NCBI RefSeq assembly: GCF_000971155.1
Contig: NZ_BBLX01000010.1
Coordinates: forward strand, 33,725 to 97,724
Source of the DNA: Demequina maris
GTDB lineage: Bacteria; Actinomycetota; Actinomycetes; Actinomycetales; Demequinaceae
Direction: 5' to 3'
DNA length: 64,000 nucleotides
Below are positions 24,348 to 33,400 of this stretch, one piece after another. Each line of letters begins with the position of its first letter. Position 1 is the first letter of the stretch. Under the pieces are notes generated by a model. That model saw only the letters and a list, made by a program, of their open reading frames with translations, was not told the origin of the DNA and ran no database searches. Position numbers and translations under genes: made by a program.

Positions 24348-25520
24348 ATGACCACGACCGTGCGCACCCAGGTCGCCATCGTCGGCGCGGGCCCCGCGGG
24401 CCTCGTCCTCTCGCACCTGCTCGCCTCGTCCGGGATCGACTCGGTCATCCTCGACCAGCGCTCGCGCGCGGACATCGAGCAGACCATCCGTGCCGGCATC
24501 CTCGAGCAGGGCACCGTCGACCTGCTCGCCACGATCCCCGGCTCGCGCGTGCACACCGTCGGGCAGCGTCACGACGGGATCGAGCTGCGCTTCGAGGGCG
24601 AGGGGCACCGCATCGACTTCCCGGGGCTCGCCGGCCGCTCGGTGTGGCTCTACCCGCAGCACGAGGCGCTCAAGGACCTGCTCGCCGCGCGCCTGGCCGC
24701 CGGCCAGGACCTCCGTTTCGGGGTGACCGCGACCGCGGTCGAGGGCGCCGACGGCGTCCGCCCGCGCATCGTCGCCGTGGACGATGCGGGGGAAGGGCTG
24801 GAGATCGAGGCGGACTTCGTCGTGGGCGCGGACGGGTCGCACTCCGTGGTCCGCAAGGCGATCAGCGGGTCGCACGGCGGGTTCTTCCGGGAGTACCCGT
24901 TCGCGTGGTTCGGCATCCTGTGCGAGGCGGCCCCGAGCGCCCACGAGCTCATCTACTCGAACTCCCCGGACGGCTTCGCGCTCATCAGCCAGCGCTCCGC
25001 GACGGTGCAGCGCATGTACTTCCAATGCGACCCGACCGCCGACGCGGGCGCGATGAGCGAGGCCGAGATCTGGGACACCCTGCAGCAGCGCGTGCCCGGC
25101 ACCACGCTCGTCGAGGGGCCGATCTTCCAGCGCGACGTGCTGCGCTTCCGCTCCTTCGTCGCGCGGGACCTGCGCCACGGCCGGGTCGCGATCGTCGGCG
25201 ACGCGGCCCACACGGTGCCGCCGACCGGAGCGAAGGGCATGAACCTCGCCGTCGCTGACGTGATCCTGCTCGCGCGGGCGCTCGAGGCGCTGCTGCTCCG
25301 GTCGGACGAGGCGCCCATCGACGGGTGGGCCGACGCTGCGCGCGACCGCATCTGGAAGGCGCAGCACTTCTCGTGGTGGATGACGAGCATGCTGCACGTC
25401 GCGCCCGACGCCTCCGACTTCGACCGGCTGCGCCAGCTGGGCGAGCTGCGGTCGGTGGTCGAGTCCGAGGCGGGGCGGACCTACCTCGCCGAGGGCTACA
25501 CGGGGTGGCCGCTCGCCTGA
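24348..25520 (+). CDS. pobA: 4-hydroxybenzoate 3-monooxygenase
   Basis: This is a 390-residue flavoprotein, the usual PobA length of about 394. It hydroxylates 4-hydroxybenzoate to protocatechuate using NAD(P)H and O2. The FAD motif GAGPAG (about residue 13), the DG motif in VVGADGSHSVVRKA and the GD motif GDAAHTVPPTGAKGMNLA are all present, and RAGILEQGTVDLL is typical of PobA. ATG 24348 has AAAGGAG upstream. Its product is the substrate of the LigAB dioxygenase at 19485, so the island can run from 4-hydroxybenzoate into meta-cleavage. Confidence 0.93.
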   Translation: MTTTVRTQVAIVGAGPAGLVLSHLLASSGIDSVILDQRSRADIEQTIRAGILEQGTVDLLATIPGSRVHTVGQRHDGIELRFEGEGHRIDFPGLAGRSVWLYPQHEALKDLLAARLAAGQDLRFGVTATAVEGADGVRPRIVAVDDAGEGLEIEADFVVGADGSHSVVRKAISGSHGGFFREYPFAWFGILCEAAPSAHELIYSNSPDGFALISQRSATVQRMYFQCDPTADAGAMSEAEIWDTLQQRVPGTTLVEGPIFQRDVLRFRSFVARDLRHGRVAIVGDAAHTVPPTGAKGMNLAVADVILLARALEALLLRSDEAPIDGWADAARDRIWKAQHFSWWMTSMLHVAPDASDFDRLRQLGELRSVVESEAGRTYLAEGYTGWPLA

Positions 25521-25531
25521 CGCGAGGGCCA

Positions 25532-25547
25532 GGCGCCCCGGGGCGCC
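25532..25547. terminator. GC palindrome after pobA
   Basis: GGCGCCCCGGGGCGCC is a perfect 16-bp palindrome 11 bases after the pobA stop. It is followed by an octamer copy but no T-run. It is a plausible terminator or pause site separating pobA from the next gene. Confidence 0.45.
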
Positions 25548-25730
25548 GCATCGTGACGGCGCATGACCGGTATCGCGGACCGCTGTTTCCGCCCGGACCG
25601 CTCCCTTCATAGATTGACAGCGATCCGCAACGTCGCCGCATCGCACCCCGGGAGGCCCCGTGACACCCCTCGCTCTCATGGCAGCCGGAGGACCGCCGTC
25701 AGCGCTCCGGGGGCGACGGGAGCGCCTGGG

Positions 25731-26864
25731 ATGACGGCGATCGAGTCCGCGGTCGTCGCCGGCGGCGGCATCTCGGGCCTCGCCCTGTCCTGCCTGCTCG
25801 CGGCGGAGGGCGTCAAGGTCGACCTGCTCGAGGCGTACCGCACCTCGGCCCCCGTCGGCTCGGGCATCAGCCTGCAGGGCAACGCGCTGCGGATGCTGGA
25901 CCGGGTGGGCGTGTGGGAGGAGGTGCAGCGCCACGCCTCGGTGTTCGATGCCCTGGTCCTGCGCGCGCCGGACGACGCGGGAACGGAGCTCTTCCGCGTC
26001 GACACGCACCGCTCGGGCGGACCCGAGTACCCGGCCGCCGCGGGGATGTACCGGCCGGACCTCGCACGCGTCCTCCGTGCCCGCGCGGACGAGCTCGGGG
26101 TCGCCGTGCACGAGGGCACCCGCGTCGTGGGGATCTCGCAGGATGACGACCATGCCCGCGTCACCGCGTCCAGCGGGCTCACGAGGGAGGCCGAACTCGT
26201 GGTCGGCGCCGACGGCCTGCACTCGACGGTGCGGTCGCTGCTCAAGATCCGCACCCGGCCGGAGATGCTCGACTTCGGCGTGTGGCGGGCCTTCGTGCCG
26301 CTGGCCCGGGGCGTGACCTGCACCGAGCTCATCTACGGCGGAGCGGCGTACTACTCGGGCTACTCCCCCACCGGACCCGACACCATGTACGTCTACATCG
26401 TCGACGACTACCGCGACCGCTCGCATCTCAGCCCCGACGAGATGCTCGAGGAGATGCGCGCGCTCGCATCGCAGTACCACGGCCCGTGGGACGAGATCGT
26501 GACGACCCTGACGAGCGCGTCCTCGCTGAACTACACGCGCATGAGCGCGCTCTTCCTGCCCGGGGACTGGCACCGCGGACGCGTCGCGCTGATCGGCGAC
26601 GCCGCGCACAGCTGCCCGCCGACGCTCGCGCAGGGCGCGGCCCAGGGCCTCGAGGACGCCGTCGTCCTCGCCGACCTCCTTGCGAGCCGGGACCGCCTCG
26701 ACGAGGACCTCTGGGACGAGTTCTACGCGCGCCGCGTGCCGCGGGCGCAGGCCGTCGTGGAGAGCTCGCTGCAGATCGCCGAATGGCGGCGCGAGGCGGA
26801 CAAGAACCGCGAGTCCGCCGAGCTCATGACCCACGTCAGCAAGCTGCTCGCGCAGCCCCTCTAG
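25731..26864 (+). CDS. FAD-dependent aromatic monooxygenase
   Basis: This 377-residue class A flavoprotein hydroxylase has the GxGxxG variant GGGISGLALS near the N-terminus, the DG motif in VVGADGLHSTVRSL (about residue 160) and the GD motif LIGDAAHSCPPTLAQGAAQGL trimmed to its core GDAAHSCPP (about residue 285). It resembles salicylate- or 3-hydroxybenzoate-type hydroxylases. The substrate cannot be read from the sequence. It is followed by the cyclase gene in the same direction and is the likely entry enzyme of the second aromatic cluster. ATG 25731 is the likely start; an upstream extension to 25563 lacks support. Confidence 0.85.
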   Translation: MTAIESAVVAGGGISGLALSCLLAAEGVKVDLLEAYRTSAPVGSGISLQGNALRMLDRVGVWEEVQRHASVFDALVLRAPDDAGTELFRVDTHRSGGPEYPAAAGMYRPDLARVLRARADELGVAVHEGTRVVGISQDDDHARVTASSGLTREAELVVGADGLHSTVRSLLKIRTRPEMLDFGVWRAFVPLARGVTCTELIYGGAAYYSGYSPTGPDTMYVYIVDDYRDRSHLSPDEMLEEMRALASQYHGPWDEIVTTLTSASSLNYTRMSALFLPGDWHRGRVALIGDAAHSCPPTLAQGAAQGLEDAVVLADLLASRDRLDEDLWDEFYARRVPRAQAVVESSLQIAEWRREADKNRESAELMTHVSKLLAQPL

Positions 26865-26943
26865 CCATGCCCCGGTCGTCCAGCCCGGCCGAGGGGGCCG
26901 GGCACGATGCGGCCCCACCCGACGATGCGCTCGAGGAGACCCC

Positions 26944-27942
26944 ATGACCGCGCCCAGCGAGAACCCCGCCGACCTCGATCGCGCCGACCCCGAGGGCGAG
27001 ATCGGCACGCGCGCCCTCGCCTACCGCAACTGGGGCCGCTGGGGCGCCGACGACGTGCTCGGCACGCTCAACCACATCGACGGTCCGGCGCGCGTCGCCG
27101 CCGCCGCGCTGGTGCGGACCGGGCGCGTCATCTCGCTCGCGCAGCGGTTCGACACCGACGGGCCGCAGAAGGGCTGGCGGCGGCGCACCAACCCGGTGCA
27201 CACGATGACCGACACCGGAACCGATGCGGAGCGTGGGGCGCAGGGGTTCCCGCACGGCATCGGCGGGGCGGACGACGTCATCTCGATGCCGCTGCAGTGC
27301 TCGACACAGTGGGACGGCCTGGGTCACATCTTCGACCACGGCGTGGCGTGGAACGGGCGCCGGGCCGGCGACGTCGTCACGAGCGAAGGCGACCGTGTCA
27401 CGGGGATCGAGCACGCCTCCGACGTCATCGTCGCGCGCGGTGTCCTGCTCGACGTGGGCCGCGCGCTCCGCCCGGACAGCGGCGAGCTCGAGGACGGCTA
27501 CGCGATCACCGTCGCGGACCTCGAGCGGACGATCGCGGCCCAAGGCGGCTCGAGCATCGTCCGGCGTGGCGACATCGTCGTGGTGCGCACCGGGCAGTTC
27601 AGCCGCACGCGTCGCGAGGGCTGGGGCGACTACGCCGGCGGGCCGGCACCGGGACTCTCGCTCACGACCGCCGGATGGCTCCACCGCACCCGGATCGCCG
27701 CGATCGCGACCGACACCTGGGGTTTCGAGGTCCGTCCCAACGAGTTCGACGCGCCCTCGTTCCAGCCGCTCCACCAGGTCGTCATCCCCAACATGGGGCT
27801 GACGATCGGCGAGATGTGGAACCTCGACGAGCTCGCCGACGCCTGCGCGGCGGACGCGCGCTACGAGTTCCTCCTGTCCGCCGCCCCCTTGCCGATCACG
27901 GGGGCGGTGGGTTCGCCCATCAATCCGGTGGCGATCCTCTGA
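26944..27942 (+). CDS. Cyclase-family hydrolase (KynB-like)
   Basis: This 332-residue protein belongs to the cyclase/kynurenine formamidase-like family (PF04199). Typical features are WGADDVLGTLNHI near the start and the metal-binding motif WDGLGHIFDHG (about residue 120), close to the family's HxGTHxDxPxH site but altered. Homologues hydrolyse amides or lactones or isomerise ring-cleavage products. It lies 79 bases after the monooxygenase and probably shares its transcript. The exact step is unknown. Confidence 0.8.
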   Translation: MTAPSENPADLDRADPEGEIGTRALAYRNWGRWGADDVLGTLNHIDGPARVAAAALVRTGRVISLAQRFDTDGPQKGWRRRTNPVHTMTDTGTDAERGAQGFPHGIGGADDVISMPLQCSTQWDGLGHIFDHGVAWNGRRAGDVVTSEGDRVTGIEHASDVIVARGVLLDVGRALRPDSGELEDGYAITVADLERTIAAQGGSSIVRRGDIVVVRTGQFSRTRREGWGDYAGGPAPGLSLTTAGWLHRTRIAAIATDTWGFEVRPNEFDAPSFQPLHQVVIPNMGLTIGEMWNLDELADACAADARYEFLLSAAPLPITGAVGSPINPVAIL

Positions 27943-27967
27943 CCGGCTGCTCTGCCCGCGGACACGA

Positions 27968-28000
27968 CGAAGGCGGGGACCGGAGGGATCCCCGCCTTCG
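27968..28000. terminator. Bidirectional terminator
   Basis: CGAAGGCGGGGA pairs with its complement TCCCCGCCTTCG across a short loop. It lies between the convergent cyclase gene and the CMD-like gene. Confidence 0.8.
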
Positions 28001-28012
28001 TGAAGGTGGTGC

Positions 28013-28357
28013 TTAGGCCGGGACGCCGGCGAAGGCCTCGACGGCCTTGCGGGCCTCGTTGCCGTAGACCGCCGAGGGGCCGCCGCCCATGAGGATCGCG
28101 ACGCCGATGGTCTCGTAGACCTGCTCGGGCGTGGCGCCGGAGGCGAGGGCGTCCTTGACGTGGCAGGTGATGCAGCCGCCGCAGCGCACCGAGATCGCGA
28201 TCGCGAGCGCCAGGAGCTCCTTGGTCGACTTGGGCAGCGCACCGTCGGCGAGGGCCGCGTGGTGGAGCGAGAAGAAGCTCTTGATGGTGCCGGGGATGTG
28301 CTCGCCGAGGGCGCCGATGCCGCACATCACGTCGTCGTAGTGCTCCTGGTGGTTCAT
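28013..28357 (-). CDS. Carboxymuconolactone decarboxylase / AhpD-like protein
   Basis: This is a 114-residue all-helical protein of the CMD/AhpD family. It has the CxxC-type motif VRCGGCITCHVKDAL (about residue 52), the redox pair seen in AhpD-like members and absent from true PcaC. ATG 28357 has a weak AAGGA upstream; the longer reading frame lacks support. It may decarboxylate an intermediate or act as a peroxidase protecting the oxygenases. It is transcribed towards the terminator at 27968 and away from the FAH operon. Confidence 0.82.
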   Translation of the reverse strand: MNHQEHYDDVMCGIGALGEHIPGTIKSFFSLHHAALADGALPKSTKELLALAIAISVRCGGCITCHVKDALASGATPEQVYETIGVAILMGGGPSAVYGNEARKAVEAFAGVPA

Positions 28358-28471
28358 CGTGGACCCATCCTTTCGGGGTATCGGAGCCGGCGGTCTCGCC
28401 GGCGTCGGGGTACGTGTCCACGGTAAGCAACAGATGTCAAGGAGTCTCGGGACCATCGTCCCCGCGTGCCC

Positions 28472-29461
28472 TCAGCGGGCGCGCAGGCGGGCGGCGCGAC
28501 GCCGAGCGGACGGGATCGGAGGCTGGGTCGCGCGGGGCTCACCGACGACGTTGACCGTCTCGCCGATGCCGTCGACGGCGATCCGCACGGTGTCGCCCGG
28601 CCTCAAGGCAGGAGGGTCGATCTCGCCGGTGCGGCCCCACGCCTCCGCGAGGCAGCCCTGGCCCGCGGTCCCCGAGGCGAGCACGTCGCCCGGCGCGACG
28701 CGCGAGTCGCGCGACGCGTACGCGATGAGCTCCGGGAACGTCCAGGCCATCCGCGACAGGTTGTCGCTGCCGAAGGCCACGCCGTTGACCTCGACCGCCA
28801 CGTCGACGTCGAGGAAGCCGTCGTCCGTGAGGCGGCCGGAGAACTCGTCCGCCGTCACGATCCAGGGCCCCAGCGTGGTGCCGAAGTCCTTGCCCTTGCA
28901 CGGTCCGAGGTTGACCTTCATCTCGCGCGCCTGGAGATCGCGCGCGCTCCAGTCGTTGAAGATCGTGTAGCCGAAGATCTGGTCCGCCGCACGCTCGACG
29001 CTCATGTGCCGGCCGTCGCACTCCCGGGTCGCCCCGATCACCACCGCGACCTCGAGCTCGAAGTCCAGCCGCGACGTCCGCGGGGGCACGATCGGCTCGG
29101 TCGGGCCGATCAGGGTGTGCGGGTTGGTGAAGTAGAAGGTGGGGGCCTCGTACCACTCGTCGGAGACCGTCGCGTCGGGCGACGCCCCCTTGACCATGCC
29201 CTCGACGTGCTCCTCGAAGGTCACGAAGTCGCGGACGCTCCGTGGGACGAGCGGCGGCACGAGCCGCACGGTGTCGAGCGGCCTCCACTCCGAGCGGTCG
29301 GCCTCCTCGAGCACCTCGCGTCCGAACGCGAGCGTCGTCGGCAGGCCGGCCTGGATGAGGACGTCGACGGGCCTGCCCTCGGGCAGGGGCACGGCGTGGC
29401 CGTCGTGGATGAAGCCCGCCTCGATCGTGCCGTCGCGCCGCTGCCATCGTGCGATCCTCAT
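28472..29461 (-). CDS. Fumarylacetoacetate hydrolase family protein
   Basis: This 329-residue FAH-superfamily enzyme has the metal-binding region RLDFELEVAVVIG (Glu-x-Glu, about residue 128) and an Asp further on in NDWSARDLQ, with a GPCKGKDFGTTLGPW active-site segment. Such enzymes act as hydrolases, hydratases or decarboxylases on 2-keto acids late in aromatic meta-cleavage routes. Its ATG overlaps the stop of the amidohydrolase gene (ATGA). It is the third gene of the dioxygenase operon, so it probably processes the product of that ring cleavage. Confidence 0.85.
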   Translation of the reverse strand: MRIARWQRRDGTIEAGFIHDGHAVPLPEGRPVDVLIQAGLPTTLAFGREVLEEADRSEWRPLDTVRLVPPLVPRSVRDFVTFEEHVEGMVKGASPDATVSDEWYEAPTFYFTNPHTLIGPTEPIVPPRTSRLDFELEVAVVIGATRECDGRHMSVERAADQIFGYTIFNDWSARDLQAREMKVNLGPCKGKDFGTTLGPWIVTADEFSGRLTDDGFLDVDVAVEVNGVAFGSDNLSRMAWTFPELIAYASRDSRVAPGDVLASGTAGQGCLAEAWGRTGEIDPPALRPGDTVRIAVDGIGETVNVVGEPRATQPPIPSARRRAARLRAR

Positions 29462-30450
29462 GACCTTCCCTCCCCGTGCTCCGGGACGAGCTCGGGCGCG
29501 CGCAGCAGGACCCCTGCGTTCGCGACCACGCTCGCGGCGATCGTCTCGACCTCGGCCGTCGATCCCGAGTCCCACCCGCGGTAGTTCGTGCCGAACACCA
29601 GGCGGTCCGGGTTCGCGACCGCGCGCAGCAGCGCCAACGACTCCTCCGAGTTCACGTGCGTGTCGAACCACAGCCGCGAGAACTGCGCATCGAACTCCTC
29701 GACCGTGATCGGCGAGCGGGGCAGCGCCGCGAACGCCCGCAGCCGGCCGTGCTGGAACGCGAAGCTCCCGCCGCCGTGGCTGACGTACACGTCCAGACGC
29801 GGGTGACGGAGCAGCACCCTGCCGAAGAGCAGCGACGCGACCGCGAGGGTCTCCTCGTGCGGGTACCCGAGGGTCACGTGCCAGTCGAAGCGGTCGAGGC
29901 GGGGATCTCCCGGCGGCCCGTCGACGCCGGGCACCGTCGAGTGGACGAACAGCGGCACGTCGAGGTCGACGCAGGCCTGGTAGAGGTCGTCCAGGTCGGG
30001 GTGGTCCAGCGACGCCCGGGCGTCGGTGCCGATGTAGGCGCCCACGAGCCCCAGCTCGCGCACCGCGAACTCGAGCTCGCGGATGGCGGCGGCGACGTCC
30101 ACGGTCGGCACCGCGGCGAAGCCCTTGAGCCGGTCCGGCTGCTGGGCGCACCAGTCCGCCATGAGGGTGTTCGCGGAGCGGAGGAACGGCTGTGCGACCT
30201 CGGTCGGGGTGTGCGTGAGCAGCCACAGCGGCGACAGCGACAGCACCTGGACGTCGATCCCGTCCTCGTCGAGCGAGTCGACCCGCTGGCGCGACGTCTC
30301 GGCGAGGCTCGACTTGGGTCCGATCGGCCAGCGGTAGCCGCCGACGACGATCTCGTGGCGTCCCTCCCCGACCTTGCGGATCTCCGGCCCGAGGGCTCCG
30401 GCCGTGCCCAGCAGCTCGTCGAAGAACAGGTGCGCGTGGACGTCGATCAC
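29458..30450 (-). CDS. ACMSD-like amidohydrolase
   Basis: This 330-residue amidohydrolase-2 family protein opens with the metal-binding VIDVHAHLF; FVHSTVPG, VSHGGGSFAFQHGR and a late FGTNYRGWD supply further ligands. The family includes aminocarboxymuconate semialdehyde decarboxylase, the C-C hydrolase LigY and the 4-oxalomesaconate hydratase LigJ. It could process the product of the upstream extradiol dioxygenase, or supply the LigJ step missing from the operon at 17.5-21.8 kb. The GTG start overlaps the dioxygenase stop and its own stop overlaps the FAH start. Confidence 0.83.
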   Translation of the reverse strand: MIDVHAHLFFDELLGTAGALGPEIRKVGEGRHEIVVGGYRWPIGPKSSLAETSRQRVDSLDEDGIDVQVLSLSPLWLLTHTPTEVAQPFLRSANTLMADWCAQQPDRLKGFAAVPTVDVAAAIRELEFAVRELGLVGAYIGTDARASLDHPDLDDLYQACVDLDVPLFVHSTVPGVDGPPGDPRLDRFDWHVTLGYPHEETLAVASLLFGRVLLRHPRLDVYVSHGGGSFAFQHGRLRAFAALPRSPITVEEFDAQFSRLWFDTHVNSEESLALLRAVANPDRLVFGTNYRGWDSGSTAEVETIAASVVANAGVLLRAPELVPEHGEGRS

Positions 30451-31373
30451 TGGTGCGCCTCGGCGGGGTACGCGTGAACGGAGCTCTGGGGCGGCAAGGG
30501 TCGGAACTGGTGGCCCCAGATCTCGCTGCGGTTGCCCCAGCGCCGGTCGATGCGCCGCATGCTCCAGGCGTCGTCGTCGTCGATCACGAGCGAGTCGGCG
30601 CCGAACTCGAGGTCGAAGCCGCTCGGTGTGCGCGTGTAGAAGGACAGCTGCTCGTCGCCCGCGTGCCGCCCGAGGCTCGCGCTGATCTCGTAGTCGCTGC
30701 GCTGCGCCAGGTCGTAGGCGCGGCCCACATCGTCGATGTCGGTGCTCTCCACCATCACGTGGTTGAGCCCGAGGGAGCCGGGGATGCCCCAGATCGCCAG
30801 GCTGTGATGCCGTGGGTTGCAGCGGAGGAACGCCATGGGGCCGATGCCGACGTCGACGATGTCGCTGCACTTGAACCCGAGGGTGCCCTCGTAGAACTGG
30901 CTCGCGATCTCCAGGTCGGGGACGATGAGCACGGCGTGTCCGAGGCCCTGGTCGCCGGTGATGAACGATGACGTCGCGCGCTGGCCGCGGAACGTGCGGT
31001 CCATGTGGCCCGGGCCCCAGAAGAGCTCGTGACGCACCCCGAACGGGTCGCTGAACGACGCCAGCGCGCTCACGCGACGCTCGTCCGCGAGCTCGGCGGG
31101 CTCCTCGATCACCTCGACGCCCTTGCCGCGCAGGTCGTCGATGGCGGCGGCGAACTCGGTCCGGTTGGACGTCTCCCAGCCCAGGTGGAGCAGGCGGTCG
31201 TCGGGGCCCGGCACGATCCGCATGCGGTACATGCGGTCGTCCCAGCGCAGGTTGACGGCGCCGGACTCGTCCTGCTCGCTCTCGAGCCCGAACACCTCCG
31301 TGGCGAACCGTGGCCACTCGTCCGCGCGCGGCGACTGGAACGCCACGTAGCCGAGACTGTGGATGGGGGTCAT
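30447..31373 (-). CDS. Type I extradiol ring-cleavage dioxygenase (VOC fold)
   Basis: This 308-residue protein has two vicinal-oxygen-chelate repeats, like BphC. The Fe(II) ligands are visible in the C-terminal half: His in GLGHAVLIV (about residue 146), His in GLNHVMVES (about 207) and Glu in FDLEFG (about 259). It would cleave a catecholic ring next to its hydroxyls (meta-cleavage). It leads an operon with tight GTGA/ATGA overlaps to the amidohydrolase and FAH genes, and lies divergent from a LysR gene. The substrate is unknown; it is unrelated in fold to LigAB at 19485, so the island encodes two distinct extradiol routes. Confidence 0.88.
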   Translation of the reverse strand: MTPIHSLGYVAFQSPRADEWPRFATEVFGLESEQDESGAVNLRWDDRMYRMRIVPGPDDRLLHLGWETSNRTEFAAAIDDLRGKGVEVIEEPAELADERRVSALASFSDPFGVRHELFWGPGHMDRTFRGQRATSSFITGDQGLGHAVLIVPDLEIASQFYEGTLGFKCSDIVDVGIGPMAFLRCNPRHHSLAIWGIPGSLGLNHVMVESTDIDDVGRAYDLAQRSDYEISASLGRHAGDEQLSFYTRTPSGFDLEFGADSLVIDDDDAWSMRRIDRRWGNRSEIWGHQFRPLPPQSSVHAYPAEAHQ

Positions 31374-31553
31374 CGAGGCCTCCTGCCGTCGGTCCATCGA
31401 CGGCGCTGGTCGCCATCGACGTCGCTCATGCCCGCACGCCGAGGCGTTCCGGGTGCCACCACCGTAGGAAGCCGTGACGGGTGCGCGGAAATGGTTCTTC
31501 GCGATGCCCGCTATCACCGACTGCTACGCTCCCCGCACGACAAGGAGGACGCC

Positions 31554-32498
31554 GTGGTCGCCAGACTGGAATCGATCGATCTCAACCTTCTCGTCGCGCT
31601 CAACGCGCTGCTCGAGGAACGCCACGTCACCAACGCGGGCGCGCGGCTCCACATCGGCCAGTCCGCGATGAGCGGGATCCTGCGCCGCCTGCGCGGCTAC
31701 TTCGGCGACGAGCTGCTGGTGAGGGTGGGCAACGAGCTGCAGCTCACCCCGTTCGCGGAGAGTCTGAGGCCGGCCGCGCGGGCCGCCTACGACGCCGCGA
31801 GCGAGCTGTTCTCGGGCGGCGTCGAGTTCGACCCGCTCGCCTCGGAGCGCGTGTTCAGCATCTGCGTCTCCGACTACTCGCTGTCCCGCCTCGGCCCCCC
31901 GCTGATGGAGATCCTGCGGGACGAGGCGCCGCACGTCGGCGTCTCGTTCGAGCCGACGCCCACCACGTTCATCCGGGATCCGGACGGCGCCCTGCTGCAG
32001 TGCGACGTGCTGGTGCTGCCGGTCGTGTACCTGCCGGCGTATGCGAGCGCGTCGATGCCGCTGTTCGACGACGACTTCGTGGTCGTGACCTCGAGCGCGC
32101 ATCCGTTCGCGCAGCGTGCCGAGCTCACGATGGAGGACCTGCAGGGCTCCCCTCAGCTGCACGCGGAGCTCGGACCGCGCAGCCAGCTGCGGCCGCTGGC
32201 GGGCGTCGACGCGCACCTCGCGCTCGGCACCACCGGGCCGCATGCCTCGGTGCACTCCTACCTGGCGATGCCCTATCTGCTCCGTCGGAGCGCCCACTGG
32301 GCCCTGATGCCGCGATCGCTGGCGGCGAGCGCGTGCGACTCGGAGGACTTCGCGGTTGCCGAGACGCCGTTCGAGAGCGAGACGTTCACGGAGCACGCGT
32401 TCTGGCACCCCTCGCGCCAGCGCGATACCGGGCTCGCCTGGCTGAAGGGGATCCTCGGCCGTGTCGCCGAGTCGGAGGCCTCGCGCGCCCAGGCCTGA
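31554..32498 (+). CDS. LysR-family regulator of the second aromatic cluster
   Basis: This 314-residue LysR-type regulator has a winged helix at residues 5-70 (DLNLLVALNALLEERHVTNA, GQSAMSGILRRLRGYFGDEL), of the NodD/NahR-like type often tied to aromatic catabolism. It is divergent from the dioxygenase operon, with 180 bases of shared upstream region. GTG 31554 has AAGGAGG at ideal spacing. It probably activates the divergent operon and perhaps the hydrolase genes that follow it. Confidence 0.87.
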   Translation: MVARLESIDLNLLVALNALLEERHVTNAGARLHIGQSAMSGILRRLRGYFGDELLVRVGNELQLTPFAESLRPAARAAYDAASELFSGGVEFDPLASERVFSICVSDYSLSRLGPPLMEILRDEAPHVGVSFEPTPTTFIRDPDGALLQCDVLVLPVVYLPAYASASMPLFDDDFVVVTSSAHPFAQRAELTMEDLQGSPQLHAELGPRSQLRPLAGVDAHLALGTTGPHASVHSYLAMPYLLRRSAHWALMPRSLAASACDSEDFAVAETPFESETFTEHAFWHPSRQRDTGLAWLKGILGRVAESEASRAQA

Positions 32499-32583
32499 CG
32501 GCCGCATCGACCGCCTCTCCGGCGAACGGACGGCCCCGTGCCCGGTCGATTCGGCGCGGGTCTCGACCCAGGGGCATCGGATC

Positions 32584-32605
32584 TGTTAACAATATTGTCG
32601 ACAGA
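32584..32605. promoter_or_regulatory. Long palindromic operator before the alpha/beta hydrolase
   Basis: CTGTNNACAATATTGTNNACAG is palindromic at 18 of 22 positions, and its core ACAATATTGT is a perfect 10-bp palindrome. It is the most AT-rich spot of the area and lies 30 bases before the hydrolase start. It resembles GntR/FadR-type operators, but no GntR-family gene is in the window. Confidence 0.6.
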
Positions 32606-32634
32606 AGCGCCGGGGTCTCGATGGGGAGGTGCGC

Positions 32635-33399
32635 GTGGCGACGTTCGTCCTCGTCCATGGAGCGTGGCACGGCGGGTGGTGCTGGGACCGGGTCGCGGAG
32701 CGGCTCCGCCGGCAGGGCCATGAGGTCCACGCCCCCACGCTCACGGGCCTGTCCGAGAGAAGCCACCTGCTCTCCCCGGTCGTGGGGCTCGAGACGCACG
32801 TCGAGGACGTCATCCGGCTCATCGACATCCTCGGGCTGAAGGACATCGTGCTCGTCGGGCACAGCTATGCGGGCCAGGTCGTCAGCGGCGTGGCCGACCG
32901 GCGGCCCGACGCGATCGCGACCCGCGTGTACCTCGACGCCTTCGTCGCGCAGGACGGGGAGGCGGCACGGGAGCTCCTTCCCGAGACCGTCGCGCACCAC
33001 TGGGCGGAATCGGCCGCGGAGCGGGGCTTCGGGTGGCTCGTCCCCGTGCGCGACCTGACCGTGCTCGGAGTCGACGACCCCGCCGATCGCGACTGGCTCC
33101 TGCCTCGCCTCACCGCCCATCCGTGGAAGACCTACACCGACGCGCTCCACCTCGGCCCCGACGTGGACCGGGTACCGGCAGCGTTCATCGAGTGCGTGAG
33201 CTGGATGCGCGTGTTCCGCGGCCAGGCCGACCGGGCACGCGCCCGCGGCTGGCCGGTGCACGAGCTCGAGACGGGGCACGAGGCGATGGTCACCGCGCCG
33301 CAGGCGCTGGCCGACGTGCTGATCGGGATCGCGTCCTCGTCGAACCCGCCCTCCGGCGCCGGCGACGCCGCGTCCGCCCAGACGAGCAGGGTGGGCTGA
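32635..33399 (+). CDS. Alpha/beta hydrolase
   Basis: This 254-residue alpha/beta-hydrolase has the oxyanion motif LVHGAWHGGWCWD, nucleophile Ser in VLVGHSYAGQV (about residue 82) and catalytic His in ETGHEAMV (about 222), with the acid probably Asp or Glu before it. It resembles esterases and enol-lactone or C-C hydrolases of the HNL/MEKS type. The GTG at 32635 is preferred to the one at 32629 because GGGGAGG ends too close to the latter. It is coupled to the CatC-like gene one base downstream and may work on a lactone in the second aromatic route. Confidence 0.82.
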   Translation: MATFVLVHGAWHGGWCWDRVAERLRRQGHEVHAPTLTGLSERSHLLSPVVGLETHVEDVIRLIDILGLKDIVLVGHSYAGQVVSGVADRRPDAIATRVYLDAFVAQDGEAARELLPETVAHHWAESAAERGFGWLVPVRDLTVLGVDDPADRDWLLPRLTAHPWKTYTDALHLGPDVDRVPAAFIECVSWMRVFRGQADRARARGWPVHELETGHEAMVTAPQALADVLIGIASSSNPPSGAGDAASAQTSRVG

Positions 33400-33400
33400 C

